The notes beneath the pieces are model-generated. The model was given only the letters and a program-made list of their open reading frames with translations. It was not told the origin of the DNA and searched no databases. A stretch of DNA of 64,000 nucleotides from Pseudomonadota bacterium. Lineage in GTDB: Bacteria > Pseudomonadota > Alphaproteobacteria > Rhizobiales > Rhizobiaceae. Position numbers and translations under genes: made by a program. Positions within the stretch are counted from its first letter, which is position 1. Each line of letters opens with the position of its first letter. Below, piece by piece: positions 41,146-50,677 of this stretch. The stretch lies in contig JAEWDP010000101.1 in the NCBI GenBank assembly GCA_023390055.1, positions 4,031 through 68,030 on the forward strand, in the 5' to 3' direction.

Positions 41146-42930
41146 TCAGTCCTTCCCCGGCAAGACGCTGCTCAGGAGCTGACGGGCGGTGCCCTTGATC
41201 ACACCCGCCCGTTCCGGTTCACCTTTCCACAGTGACTGCGTCAGAAGCTTCATCTGTTTCAAGTCGATGTGGGGTGGCAGCGGAGGAACTTCAGGATCCG
41301 TCTTCACCTCAAGGACGACGGGGTGGTCGGCGCCAAGGGCCTCCCGCCAGGCCCCACCAAGGTCGCGGGGATCATCGACGAAGATGCCGCCAAGACCGAT
41401 CAATTCTGCAAACTTGTGATAAGGCACGTCTGGGATTTGCTGGGAGGCCTCAAACTTCGGATCTCCCTGCATTGCACGTTGTTCCCAAGTCACCTGGTTC
41501 AGGTCTTCATTGTTGAAGACACAGATCACGAAACAGGGATTGGTCCAGTTCTTGCAGTATTTTGCGGCCGTGATGAGTTCTGCCATGTTGTTCATTTGCA
41601 TGGCACCGTCTCCGACCAGGGCGATCACAGGGCGGTCAGGATGCGCAAATTTCGCGGCGATCGCGTAAGGGACAGCAGCTCCCATGGACGCAAGACCACC
41701 GGAAAGCGATGCCATCATGCCTTCGCGCATCTTCAGGTCACGCGCAAACCAGTTGGCGCAGGAACCGGAATCACTGGTGATGATCGCATTGTCGGGCAGG
41801 CATTGCGACAGTTCCCAGGCAACCAGTTGCGGGTTGACCGGATTTGCTTCCACATGCGCCCGCTCTTCAAGCGTCTCCCACCATTGCTGAACATTTTCTT
41901 CCACCTTGCTGCGCCAATCCGGTTCTTTCTGCTGCAGCCGCGGAAGAAGCGCCCTCAACGTCTCAGCGGCATCTCCGACGAGGTTGATGTCCATCGGGTA
42001 GCGCAGCGACAGCATCGCCGGCTTGAGGTCGATCTGGACGGCTGCTGCCTGTCCCTCTTCGGGAAGAAATTCCGAATAGGGAAATCCAGAGCCGATCATG
42101 AGCAATGTATCGCATTCATGCATCAGATCCGAAGATGGCTCGGTACCGAGCAGACCGATCGAACCCGTCACCCAAGGAAGGTCATCCGACAGGACAGCCT
42201 TTCCCAGAAGCGCCTTTGCTACACCCGCCTGCAGCCGGTCCGCAACGGCCATGACTTCGTTTGACGCCCCTAGCGCGCCCGCACCGACCAGCACGGCAAC
42301 CCGCTCGCCCCTGTTGAGGACGTCTGCTGCCCTGTCAAGATCACCAGCATGGGGAACGGTCTTTGGCGCGCAATACCCGACACCGGAATGTACCGTGCCA
42401 TGTTGGCGCTCAGGCTCTTCGTATGGCAGGTCCTGCAAATCGTTCGGCAAGATGAGCGCTGTGACCGTCCGGTTTGCAAGGGCTATGCGAATGGCACGGT
42501 CAACCAGATGTCGCACCTGGGCTGCGGTCGATGCCTGGTGCACGAAGTCACCAGCCACATCCTTCAGCAATGAGGCAAGGTCGACTTCCTGCTGATAATG
42601 ACCGCCGATTGCCGCGCGCGCCTGTTGCCCAACGATCGCCAGGACCGGCTGATGATCAAGCTTTGCATCATACAGTCCCGTGACAAGATGCGTTGCCCCT
42701 GGGCCCGACGTTGCAATGCACACGCCCAGCTCACCTGAAAATTTTGCATGGGCCGTCGCCATGAATGCAGCCATTTCTTCGTGCCGCACCTGAACAAAAT
42801 CAATGGCGCCATCTGCCCGGTTGAGAGCGCCGAAAACACCATTAATGCCATCTCCGGGATAGCCAAAGAGGCGCCGAACGCCCCAGGCGTGGAGGCGCGA
42901 TACAATAAAATCGCCGACTGTCTGAGACAT
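41146..42930 (-). CDS. Thiamine-pyrophosphate enzyme, pyruvate oxidase/decarboxylase-like (PoxB type)
   Basis: 594 residues. TPP-binding half at the N-terminus (GVRRLFGYPGDGINGVFGAL, with Glu in FVQVRHEEMAAFMA as the likely catalytic Glu), a central Rossmann-like domain, and the C-terminal TPP motif GDGAMQMNN near residue 435 ending in VFNNEDL. Closest in look to pyruvate dehydrogenase (quinone)/PoxB-like proteins of the acetolactate synthase superfamily; substrate uncertain. Upstream, GGAAC-N18-GTT at 42990-42965 fits a general-stress sigma (EcfG) promoter. A short hairpin (AAGGGC / GCCCTT, 41111-41125) follows the gene. Confidence 0.85.
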   Translation of the reverse strand: MSQTVGDFIVSRLHAWGVRRLFGYPGDGINGVFGALNRADGAIDFVQVRHEEMAAFMATAHAKFSGELGVCIATSGPGATHLVTGLYDAKLDHQPVLAIVGQQARAAIGGHYQQEVDLASLLKDVAGDFVHQASTAAQVRHLVDRAIRIALANRTVTALILPNDLQDLPYEEPERQHGTVHSGVGYCAPKTVPHAGDLDRAADVLNRGERVAVLVGAGALGASNEVMAVADRLQAGVAKALLGKAVLSDDLPWVTGSIGLLGTEPSSDLMHECDTLLMIGSGFPYSEFLPEEGQAAAVQIDLKPAMLSLRYPMDINLVGDAAETLRALLPRLQQKEPDWRSKVEENVQQWWETLEERAHVEANPVNPQLVAWELSQCLPDNAIITSDSGSCANWFARDLKMREGMMASLSGGLASMGAAVPYAIAAKFAHPDRPVIALVGDGAMQMNNMAELITAAKYCKNWTNPCFVICVFNNEDLNQVTWEQRAMQGDPKFEASQQIPDVPYHKFAELIGLGGIFVDDPRDLGGAWREALGADHPVVLEVKTDPEVPPLPPHIDLKQMKLLTQSLWKGEPERAGVIKGTARQLLSSVLPGKD

Positions 42931-42964
42931 GAAACACCCATCATGATTGGCCGCTTACAAGGCA

Positions 42965-42990
42965 AACCAGTCGCATGTTCGATTTGTTCC
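42965..42990 (-). promoter_or_regulatory. EcfG-type promoter candidate for the TPP enzyme
   Basis: GGAAC (42990-42986 on the minus strand), then 18 bp, then GTT (42967-42965). The known alphaproteobacterial EcfG consensus is GGAAC-N16/17-CGTT; counting one base of the -10 box in the spacer gives N17-GGTT. Start would fall about 25 bp before the gene. Confidence 0.4.
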
Positions 42991-43207
42991 CGACCTCGCC
43001 TGTAACGGACAATCGAGCGCCCGGATACGAGACGCATTTTGAGGGAGAAATCCATCAGGGCGAGTTGCGGAATCTTTCTAGATTCTCTTGATGATGGCCA
43101 GTGCGAAAGACATAGATTGAGCCAGATCGCCGGGGAAATGCCAGGCACTATTCGGGGCAGAAGCAACCATAATGGCTCTATTGTCTTGCCGCACTCCCAC
43201 CGGTTTC

Positions 43208-43414
43208 CTACTCACTTTCCATCGCCAGTTCTGTTGCAAGATATCCGATGGCGAACGGTGCAGCGAACCCATAGATCACGAGAGCATATTCCAGGGGGCT
43301 GGAAGGTGAACCCAATGCTTGCGGATTGAAGATGAGCAGGACGGTCGCACTTGCACCGCCGAGGAAAAAGCCGAGCCCCATACGTGTTATCATGTATGCA
43401 ATCAGTGGTGGCAT
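43208..43414 (-). CDS. Small two-helix membrane protein
   Basis: 68 residues from the ATG at 43414, with GGAGG 7 nt upstream. Two hydrophobic helices: GLGFFLGGASATVLLIF near residues 12-28 and LVIYGFAAPFAIGYLATEL near 43-61, and a short acidic tail. No recognised family; similar small proteins accompany stress genes in rhizobia. Confidence 0.65.
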   Translation of the reverse strand: MPPLIAYMITRMGLGFFLGGASATVLLIFNPQALGSPSSPLEYALVIYGFAAPFAIGYLATELAMESE

Positions 43415-43794
43415 GTCACATCCTCCGTGCTGTTGGCATTGTCCCAACATTCCCACCGGCGGAAAGTTTCATCACCTCATCGATCATTTAAAATCTGGCA
43501 ACAGGTTCGCCAGCGCTTGGCAGCGTGCGGATCCTACGGAGATGATCATGCTGTCGGTATGATTTTGGGCTTTATCCGGGCCTGATCAACTGCCCTGCAT
43601 GGGATGCCGACCAGGTCGGCGAATAATTGTCGGTCGTGGATTCTTGGTCTGCGAGCTTTGAGACCGTCCTAAAAGGACGCCCGCTGCAGCAGGCTTTTCA
43701 AACTGTGATCAGCGACTGGGAGGAGGTTTGCAACCTGATCCCTGCCATGATGGATCACGGTCTCAAGAGCTTCCCAAGGTCTGTTGATGGGCGA
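43415..43794. other. Intergenic, 380 bp, nothing recognised
   Basis: Upstream region of the two-helix protein and downstream of the NTF2-like gene. No frame with protein character and no repeat of note. Confidence 0.5.
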
Positions 43795-44100
43795 TCATGA
43801 GCCATTGTTCTCCTTGCGTATATAGGTCGAACCACAATAGGCGCGATAGCGCTGGACGTCAGTTCGGCGTGCTTGCGCCAGATATGCGAGAAAGATGACA
43901 TCGCCTGCCTCGACAGCGGCGCAGTCGTTCATTTCGACCTCTGTCCAGCGAGGGATCCCCTGCAGGTTTTCCAGGACGGATATACGGTCCAAAATTCCCA
44001 TCCCCGGAAAAATCATCCGCGCATCGTCGTGTAGATATCTTTTGAAGATACTCTCGTCATCGACCCAGAAACTGCGTTCAATTACCCAGATGGGTTCCAT
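43795..44100 (-). CDS. NTF2-like (DUF4440/SnoaL-type) small protein
   Basis: 101 residues. The fold pattern of NTF2-like proteins is seen in VIERSFWVDDESIFKRYLHDD and the strand ARMIFPGMGILDRISVLENL, which correspond to the cone-shaped cavity, then GDVIFLAYLAQARR and YRAYCGSTYIRK as the last strands. The end looks slightly shorter than usual. Members are enzymes or ligand-binding proteins with no common reaction. It is monocistronic and lies 277 bp from the dihydroxyacid dehydratase gene. Confidence 0.65.
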   Translation of the reverse strand: MEPIWVIERSFWVDDESIFKRYLHDDARMIFPGMGILDRISVLENLQGIPRWTEVEMNDCAAVEAGDVIFLAYLAQARRTDVQRYRAYCGSTYIRKENNGS

Positions 44101-44377
44101 ATCTCACCACTCCCTTCACCCAGCATAGGGCCACGATGGGAGGTTCTACAATGGTCAGCCCTGGAGAACGGAACACCCTCGATCGTCGAATGTTCCGTTT
44201 CATCCGACACGCCGACGGTTATCGTCCCTCAAAAAACGTGAACCGCGAAGGTTTCAGTCAAGACAGCGTCAACAATTCATCAGCGTGCGTATTTCCATCC
44301 GTGAGACTTGCTCGATGGAAACCGCACAATTCGATCACGCGTCAACTGCGTCTGCAAGTTTCATCCAAGCCAAATGC

Positions 44378-46051
44378 TTATCCGGTGACGGCACCCTCGT
44401 TTGCCGGACGGGCAAGTGCAGAAAACTTGGACAAGACACCGCGCTTGTAGCGAGGCTCCGGCTGCTGCCATGCCAGGCGCCGTCGCGCAATCTCGTCATC
44501 GTCCACTTCCAGCTGCAGAAGCAATCTGTGGGCATCGATCGTGATTGTGTCTCCTTCTTCCACCAGCGCGATGGTCCCCCCGACATATGCCTCAGGTGCG
44601 ACATGTCCGACGACCATGCCCCATGTGCCACCGGAAAAGCGCCCATCAGTAATCAGACCGACGCTTTCACCAAGTCCACGCCCGACCAGAGCAGATGTTG
44701 GAGCAAGCATTTCAGGCATGCCCGGACCGCCTTTGGGTCCGAGATAACGCAACACGACCACATCACCCGCGTTGATCTTGTTGGCAAGGATCGCATCCAT
44801 CGCGGACTGCTCATCATCGAACACCCGCGCTGGACCGGAAATCACCGGTTGCTTGAGACCACTGATCTTGGCAACGGCACCACTTTCAGCGAGGTTTCCC
44901 TTCAGGATGGCCAGATGGCCCTCACGATAGATTGCCTTGTCGAGCGGCATGATGACGTCCTGATCGCTGCGCGGCGTTGCCGGCACCTCAGCCAGTTCCT
45001 CGGCGAGTGTGCGGCCGGTAATCGTCAGGCAGTCGCCGTGGATCAAGCCTGCCTCGAGCAGGATCTTCAACACCTGCGGAATGCCACCCGCCTCATGCAA
45101 GTGTACCGCCATATATCTGCCGGAGGGTTTCAGGTCGCATAAGACCGGCACCTTGCGCCGAACACGCTCGAAGTCGTCCAGCGTCCAGTCTATCTCGGCG
45201 GCATGGGCAATGGCCAGATAGTGAAGGACCGCATTGGTGGATCCACCAATGGCCATGATCAGAGCGACGGCATTTTCGATACTTTCGCGCGTGACAATAT
45301 CGCGAGGCACGATGTTCTTCTTCACGGCGTCGACCAGTACCCGACCTGACTCAGCGGCACTTTCGAGCTTCTCACGATCTGGGCTCGCCATGGTCGAAGA
45401 ATAAAGGAGTGACATGCCGAGTGCCTCGAAGGACGAACTCATGGTATTTGCCGTATACATGCCGCCGCACGACCCTGTTGTTGGGCACGCATTCTGCTCG
45501 ATCCCGTCAAAATCCTCCTGGCTCATCGTGCCAGCCATAAACGCACCGACGGCCTCGAAGGCTGAGACGATGGACAGATCCTCACCTTTCCACCGGCCTG
45601 GCTTGATGGTGCCACCATAGACATAGATGGCTGGAGCGTTCGCACGCAAAATTCCGATCATGCCGCCAGGCATGTTCTTGTCGCAGCCACCAAGAACAAG
45701 CACACCGTCCATCCACTGTCCCTGTACCGAAACTTCGACGCAGTCGGCGATCACTTCGCGCGAAACGAGCGAGTATTTCATGCCTTCCGTGCCCATGGAC
45801 ATGCCATCGGAGATTGTCGGCGTACCAAACGTCTGCGGATTGGCACCCGCTTCCTTAATTGCTGCCACGGCCGCATCGGCCAGTGGCTGAAGCCCGGCAT
45901 TGCAAGGAGTGATCGTCGAATGGCCGTTGGCAATGCCAATCATCGGCTTGTCAAAATCGGCTTTCTCATAACCGAGCGCATAATACATCGCCCGGTTCGG
46001 AGAACGGGCCACGCCCTGGGTAATGTGCTTTGATCGTTCATTGTGGGGCAT
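44378..46051 (-). CDS. ilvD: Dihydroxyacid dehydratase (IlvD/Edd family)
   Basis: 557 residues from the ATG at 46051; the frame continues to 46195 with a Cys-rich leader unlike the family. Cluster-binding and substrate motifs: ITPCNAGLQ with Cys50, GGCDKNMPGG near 115, and PTTGSCGGMYTANTM near 185; ITDGRFSGGT and GHVAPEA near 470-490 complete the signature. The enzyme dehydrates 2,3-dihydroxyacids in valine, leucine and isoleucine synthesis. The length fits the shorter IlvD class; some relatives act on sugar acids instead, so pathway assignment has modest uncertainty. Confidence 0.9.
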   Translation of the reverse strand: MPHNERSKHITQGVARSPNRAMYYALGYEKADFDKPMIGIANGHSTITPCNAGLQPLADAAVAAIKEAGANPQTFGTPTISDGMSMGTEGMKYSLVSREVIADCVEVSVQGQWMDGVLVLGGCDKNMPGGMIGILRANAPAIYVYGGTIKPGRWKGEDLSIVSAFEAVGAFMAGTMSQEDFDGIEQNACPTTGSCGGMYTANTMSSSFEALGMSLLYSSTMASPDREKLESAAESGRVLVDAVKKNIVPRDIVTRESIENAVALIMAIGGSTNAVLHYLAIAHAAEIDWTLDDFERVRRKVPVLCDLKPSGRYMAVHLHEAGGIPQVLKILLEAGLIHGDCLTITGRTLAEELAEVPATPRSDQDVIMPLDKAIYREGHLAILKGNLAESGAVAKISGLKQPVISGPARVFDDEQSAMDAILANKINAGDVVVLRYLGPKGGPGMPEMLAPTSALVGRGLGESVGLITDGRFSGGTWGMVVGHVAPEAYVGGTIALVEEGDTITIDAHRLLLQLEVDDDEIARRRLAWQQPEPRYKRGVLSKFSALARPANEGAVTG

Positions 46052-46495
46052 CGGACAAACACTCACATGCAGGTAACTACAGTTCTGTATTTCACAGGAA
46101 CACAAATACCACACAAAGCCAAGCAACGGCGCAGGGCCGGTTGCATTTGCTTGCGCCATCGCAAACATCTGCCTGCAGTTCCGCAATTGTCGCAACTTAA
46201 TGCCTGACGATTGGTTCCGCTGTCGCGATGATTTTCAAGGGTCGCGACCTCGGGTGGTATAGATGACTTCAATCAACTTGCAGACGACTGAACCTTGCAC
46301 CTCAAGACATCGGATGTTCAAAGGCGTCTCCTTTGCAGGGTCAAAGGCCGGCGCCTTTCGCAGGCAGCCACATCGCGACCATAAAATCCGCGGGTTTTGC
46401 GGCAGCTTTCCTGGTGATTAGTCGTGAACCCTGTTGCAGGTCATGGGACAGTCAATATCCTCGACATTGCCAGACGCAAGCAGGGAGGAATGATC

Positions 46496-47074
46496 GTGGC
46501 CAAGACCAGTCAATCCAAAGTAAATGACAACAGGAACGTTATCACGATGAAGGTGACGTTGCGCGGCATGAGGCCGCCGGTCTGGCGTCGACTGGCCATA
46601 CCGGGCACGATGACGCTTCGCGATCTGCACCAGGCCATCCAGGCCGTAATAGGCTGGGAGGATTGCCACCTCCATCTATTTGAAATTCGTGGCAAGGATT
46701 ACGGTGATCGGTATAGTGTCGACGATGTCTACGACGAAAACAGCGTGACTTTGAACAGCGTGCTAAAATCATCAAAACGCTTCACCTACGTCTATGACTT
46801 CGGCGACCACTGGGAACACACGATCATCATTGAAAAAAATGAACCGGCAGCCGCCGATCTTTCCTATCCCGTATGCATCACCGGCAAGCGTCAATGCCCA
46901 CCAGAAGATTGCGGTGGTGTCTGGAGATATCAAAATCTGCTGGCCGCAGTGGCTGATCCAGACCATCCCGAACGGAAAGAACTGCTCGAGTGGCTCGACG
47001 AAGATTTCGATCCGGCGCATATCGATCTCGAAAACACCAATTCCATGCTCGCCTACTATTTCCGTCGGGAATAG
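46496..47074 (+). CDS. pRiA4b ORF-3-like protein
   Basis: 192 residues from GTG 46496, which has GGGAGG 7 nt upstream; ATG 46490 is nearly on top of that site. The core matches the plasmid pRiA4b ORF-3 family: ITMKVTLRGMRPPVWRRLAI, TLRDLHQAIQAVIGWEDCHLH and FTYVYDFGDHWEHTI. The family is widespread, first seen on an Agrobacterium Ri plasmid; the biochemical role is unknown, though it often accompanies mobile DNA. The C-terminus PEDCGGVWRYQNLL is typical. Confidence 0.85.
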   Translation: MAKTSQSKVNDNRNVITMKVTLRGMRPPVWRRLAIPGTMTLRDLHQAIQAVIGWEDCHLHLFEIRGKDYGDRYSVDDVYDENSVTLNSVLKSSKRFTYVYDFGDHWEHTIIIEKNEPAAADLSYPVCITGKRQCPPEDCGGVWRYQNLLAAVADPDHPERKELLEWLDEDFDPAHIDLENTNSMLAYYFRRE

Positions 47075-47316
47075 CCCTCACGCCGACACACAGGGCAATT
47101 GTACTAAAGCCTTCTCCAGTCAAGCTATAAGCTCATGGCAGGCCAGTTCCACCAACGGCTGAAGGATTGCGATTCGTTCCATCAACCATGCGCTTTTCAT
47201 CTGATATTTCGAAATGTTGGATCGCGCTTCACACAGGCCTCATTCAGGGTGTTGAACCAGGCATGCTCGCCATGTTTGCTTACCTTTCAATGATGCCGGG
47301 CGCCTTTGCATCAAGC

Positions 47317-48153
47317 CTATTTTGGGTTGCAGACAGGTTTGTCGAGAATTTCGAGGCCCGCCAGGCTACCGGTCAGGACAAAGTCCCCGTAGTCCATCGT
47401 GATGTCACGGGTAATTCCGTTATCGTAGAGCTTGAAGGACATGCTGTAGACAGGTGTCGCGTCACCGGCGGTTCCTTCACTGAAATAAGCGATCGTCACC
47501 GGCCAGTAGGCCGCGCTCGCGAACTTTCCTGCGTTTTCTGCGTCGCCTGCACCTGCTTTTTCAGGCGTTTCCTGCGGGCCGATCACGGTGTTGGTGATCA
47601 TGCTCTGGTCGCCATTTTCCGATCCATCGAAGATGCGCGTTTCAAAAAAACGCTTTCCCGCCCGGGCGTTCTTGATGACCTCGATCATGTGCTCCGTCGG
47701 GAAGGCACTGGCGACAAGTTCCACTTCCCGTGGATCGGGGCGCTCGATCTCGACGATGACCTTGGCGTCAGCTTCACTCGCAGATCCGCTGACCTCCTTG
47801 TCGAGCTGCTCGTCGGTGAAGGATTTCGTCTCAAACCGGAACTCGTCCTTGTTGATATCTTCAAACGTTGTCGTCTGCTGGTCGGTCAGGCGGCTTTCAG
47901 CCCCCGTGTTGATGCGGGTCACAAAACGAAAATTTGTCGTGAAGCCGGTACATGCCGACCCGGTGAATTCATAGACCATCCGGCCGTTCATACCGTCGAT
48001 CCCCGAACGTTCCGAAGCATCGCTCAGTTGCAGGTCGTAGACGGCGCGGTGGGGGACGAGCAAGCCGGCACTTTCCATGCCGGCAGACACCGGTGTGGCA
48101 CCTGCAGCGGCAAGACCGGCAACAACAATTGCTCGACAACCGGGTTTGAACAT
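47317..48153 (-). CDS. eipB: EipB-family (DUF1849) envelope protein
   Basis: 278 residues. A signal peptide (AIVVAGLAAAGATPVSAG) is followed by LLVPHRAVYDLQLSDASERS, the start of the DUF1849 beta-spiral, and two Cys (near residues 68 and 275) that in Brucella EipB form a disulfide. EipB is a periplasmic protein needed for cell-envelope integrity in Brucella, and the gene is conserved in Hyphomicrobiales. Monocistronic; the spacer to the RidA gene is 112 bp and divergent. Confidence 0.88.
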   Translation of the reverse strand: MFKPGCRAIVVAGLAAAGATPVSAGMESAGLLVPHRAVYDLQLSDASERSGIDGMNGRMVYEFTGSACTGFTTNFRFVTRINTGAESRLTDQQTTTFEDINKDEFRFETKSFTDEQLDKEVSGSASEADAKVIVEIERPDPREVELVASAFPTEHMIEVIKNARAGKRFFETRIFDGSENGDQSMITNTVIGPQETPEKAGAGDAENAGKFASAAYWPVTIAYFSEGTAGDATPVYSMSFKLYDNGITRDITMDYGDFVLTGSLAGLEILDKPVCNPK

Positions 48154-48265
48154 TCATTATCTCCTATTGGACTCATCGCCGGTGTTATATGAACGCCATC
48201 CAGCAAGGTTATTGCCTTGAATGCAGGATTTTTAAGACCTTTACAACAAACCCTGGGAGCTAATC

Positions 48266-48736
48266 ATGTCTGAAGCCATCGATCACCGTCTGAAGGAACG
48301 CGGAATTGTCCTGCCTGCTGCTGCAGCGCCTGCCGCCAATTACGTCCCCTACACGATCAGCGGCAATATCCTGTATCTGTCCGGTCAACTGCCCATGGAA
48401 AACGGCAAAGTTGCGGTCACAGGTCTTGTTGGCCGTGATGTCGATGTCAAAGACGCCCAAAGGGCAGCAGAACTTTGCGCCATCAATATCCTGGCTCAGG
48501 CGAAGGCTGCGCTAGGTGGAGACCTCACACGCATCAGGAGGATACTCAAGCTCAACGGCTTCGTTGCCTCCATGCCCGACTTTACAGAACAGCATCTGGT
48601 GATCAACGGCGCTTCCAATCTCATCGCCGATATTCTTGGCGAAGCGGGAAAGCATGCACGCGCAGCCGTCGGCATGGCCGCCCTGCCCCTCAATGCATCC
48701 GTGGAGATCGATGCCATCATAGAGTTTGAGGCATGA
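48266..48736 (+). CDS. RidA/YjgF-family protein
   Basis: 156 residues, the longer YjgF-related subgroup. ISGNILYLSGQLPMENGKVAVTG near residue 32-54 (start ISGNILYL, end KVAVTG) and the C-terminal AAVGMAALPLNASVEIDAII match the family. RidA hydrolyses reactive imine/enamine intermediates of PLP enzymes; members of this subgroup lack the canonical catalytic Arg more often, so function may differ. First gene of a four-gene unit; its stop overlaps the next start by 4 bp. Confidence 0.88.
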   Translation: MSEAIDHRLKERGIVLPAAAAPAANYVPYTISGNILYLSGQLPMENGKVAVTGLVGRDVDVKDAQRAAELCAINILAQAKAALGGDLTRIRRILKLNGFVASMPDFTEQHLVINGASNLIADILGEAGKHARAAVGMAALPLNASVEIDAIIEFEA

Positions 48737-49461
48737 CATCCCTTTCCTGGATAAAGGCTGTTCCAATCGCACATCGCGGCTTCCATGACATGAACCGGAA
48801 TGTCTGGGAAAATACACTGTCAGCCTTTTCCCGTGCCATCGAATCCGGTTTTGCGATCGAGTGCGACGTCCAGCTGGCAGTCGACAGCGTGCCGGTGGTG
48901 TTCCATGACCATGATCTGCAAAGGCTCTGCAACATCAAGGGCGACGTGCGAGAACGCACGTCGGCCGAACTTGGCATGCTATCCGTTGGTGGTACCTCCG
49001 ACAGGATACCGACCCTGAAACAGATGTTGCAACGCGTTGCCGGCAAGGTTCCGCTTGTCATCGAGATAAAGGGACGCAAGGAAGACGATGATGACGGTTT
49101 CGTCGAAGCCGTGTTGGAAACGCTTCAGGGCTACAATGGCCCGGTCGCCCTGATGAGTTTCGACCACCATATCCTGAAGGATCTCAAAAGGGTCGGATCG
49201 CCTTATCCGGTCGGTCTTACAGCCGAGGGTAGTAACCCCGAAAATCTCTTTCGTCATGACGATGCCATGCATCTCGGGCTTGATTTCATTTCCTATCACC
49301 ATGCCGACCTGCCAAATAGTTTCATCACGGCACAAAGACAGACGGGCATTCCGGTCATCACGTGGACCGTAAGGGATGAAAATGCGCGCACACATACCTA
49401 TACTCATGCAGACCAGATGACATTCGAAGGCTTCGATCCTCGGGAGACCACTACCGCTTAG
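48733..49461 (+). CDS. Glycerophosphodiester phosphodiesterase family protein
   Basis: 242 residues. AHRGFHDMNRNVWENTLSAF near residue 13-32 carries the catalytic His-Arg and Glu-Asn pair, AIECDVQLAVDSVPVVFHDH near 42-60 the metal-binding Glu-Asp and second His, and LVIEIKG near 110 a further metal Glu and Lys. These form the GDPD TIM-barrel site that cleaves glycerophosphodiesters to glycerol-3-phosphate. The gene overlaps RidA by 4 bp and is followed at once by the acyltransferase-like gene. Confidence 0.92.
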   Translation: MTSLSWIKAVPIAHRGFHDMNRNVWENTLSAFSRAIESGFAIECDVQLAVDSVPVVFHDHDLQRLCNIKGDVRERTSAELGMLSVGGTSDRIPTLKQMLQRVAGKVPLVIEIKGRKEDDDDGFVEAVLETLQGYNGPVALMSFDHHILKDLKRVGSPYPVGLTAEGSNPENLFRHDDAMHLGLDFISYHHADLPNSFITAQRQTGIPVITWTVRDENARTHTYTHADQMTFEGFDPRETTTA

Positions 49462-49462
49462 A

Positions 49463-50677
49463 ATGACAGGACCGAATTTAATCCGCATTGAAAGATCGTT
49501 TGCCGCGATCGCCCCGCAGCGCTGGTCGCAGCTTTCCGGAACGTCGAAATCCGGACCAGGGATCTACAACCCTTTTCTTTCGCATGCCTATCTTTCCGCG
49601 CTTGAGGAATCAGGATCGGCCACTGTCGGAACCGGGTGGCTTGGACATCATCTTCTACTCGAAGACAATAAGGGAATGCTCCTGGGGGCGGTTCCCGCCT
49701 ACCTGAAGAGCCATAGCCAGGGCGAGTATGTTTTCGACCACGGCTGGGCGGATGCCTTCGAGCGGGCGGGCGGACAATATTATCCGAAACTGCAGGCAGG
49801 CATTCCCTTCACGCCAGCCAGCGGCGCGCGCCTGCTTGTCGCTGGTGGGCAGGATTGCCAGAAGGTTCAGTTGATGCTGGCATCCGGTCTCCAGCAGGTG
49901 ACACGCGAGCTTGGCGTATCGTCGGCTCATGCCACCTTCCTGCCCGAGACGGAATTGCCGGTCTTCGAAGCAACCGGCTATCTGCACAGGACGGACCAGC
50001 AATTCCATTTCTTCAACGAAGGCTATGGTGACCACCAGGCCTTTCTCGACACACTTTCTTCTCGCAAGCGCAAGGCACTGCGCAAGGAGCGCCGGATAGC
50101 CGTTGAAAACGGCATAACCATTGACTGGCTGACCGGCAAGGAGCTGACCGAAGACATATGGGACCAGTTCTTCTCATTCTATATGGATACTGGCAGCCGC
50201 AAATGGGGGCGGCCATATCTGACACGCACCTTCTATTCGCTGATTGGCGAGCGCATGGCGGACGATATTCTCCTTGTGATGGCGAAACGTGAAGGGCGCT
50301 ATATCGCTGGTGCAATCAATTTCATCGGTGCCGACGCGCTTTACGGGCGTCACTGGGGCGCGATCGAGGATCATCCCTATCTGCATTTCGAAGTCTGCTA
50401 TCATCAGGCCATCGACTTTGCGCTGGCACACCGACTGAAACGTGTTGAAGCCGGTGCACAGGGTGAGCACAAGCTTGCCCGTGGCTATCTTCCGGTCACG
50501 ACCCATTCGGCCCATTATATCGCGCATCCGGGATTGCGCCATGCCGTCGCCGACTATCTGGAGCGGGAAAGACGTGATGTCGCGGAGGTCGGAGACTATC
50601 TTGAAGAACACAGTCCGTTCAGGCGTGGTGAACGGCAACAAGAACATTTGAACCAGCAAGGAGAGAAAAGCCGATGA
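49463..50677 (+). CDS. FemAB-like (peptidogalycan biosynthesis, PF04339) acyltransferase
   Basis: 404 residues. GIYNPFLSHAYLSALEESGS near residue 33, GVSSAHATFLPE near 150, then HRTDQQFHFFNEGYGDHQAF and SRKRKALRKERR, are the family blocks; the C-terminus has HYGRHWGA-like YGRHWGAIEDHPYLHFEVCY and GAQGEHKLARGYLP. Members have two GNAT-like domains and are thought to transfer an acyl or aminoacyl group; the name derives from early annotation and the substrate is unknown. Its start follows the GDPD stop by one base and its end overlaps the HIT gene. Confidence 0.88.
   Translation: MTGPNLIRIERSFAAIAPQRWSQLSGTSKSGPGIYNPFLSHAYLSALEESGSATVGTGWLGHHLLLEDNKGMLLGAVPAYLKSHSQGEYVFDHGWADAFERAGGQYYPKLQAGIPFTPASGARLLVAGGQDCQKVQLMLASGLQQVTRELGVSSAHATFLPETELPVFEATGYLHRTDQQFHFFNEGYGDHQAFLDTLSSRKRKALRKERRIAVENGITIDWLTGKELTEDIWDQFFSFYMDTGSRKWGRPYLTRTFYSLIGERMADDILLVMAKREGRYIAGAINFIGADALYGRHWGAIEDHPYLHFEVCYHQAIDFALAHRLKRVEAGAQGEHKLARGYLPVTTHSAHYIAHPGLRHAVADYLERERRDVAEVGDYLEEHSPFRRGERQQEHLNQQGEKSR

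Noticed and set aside
41269..42264. 331-codon plus-strand frame opposite the TPP enzyme
   Set aside because: Antisense shadow of a strongly supported gene; the translation is His/Arg-rich and unlike a protein family.
44170..44200. GGAAC-N17-GTT on the plus strand near the NTF2-like gene
   Set aside because: It points toward the 3' end of the dihydroxyacid dehydratase gene with no plus-strand gene behind it, so probably chance.
47167..48192. Long open frame on the plus strand opposite eipB
   Set aside because: It is antisense to a well-supported conserved gene and its translation resembles no family.
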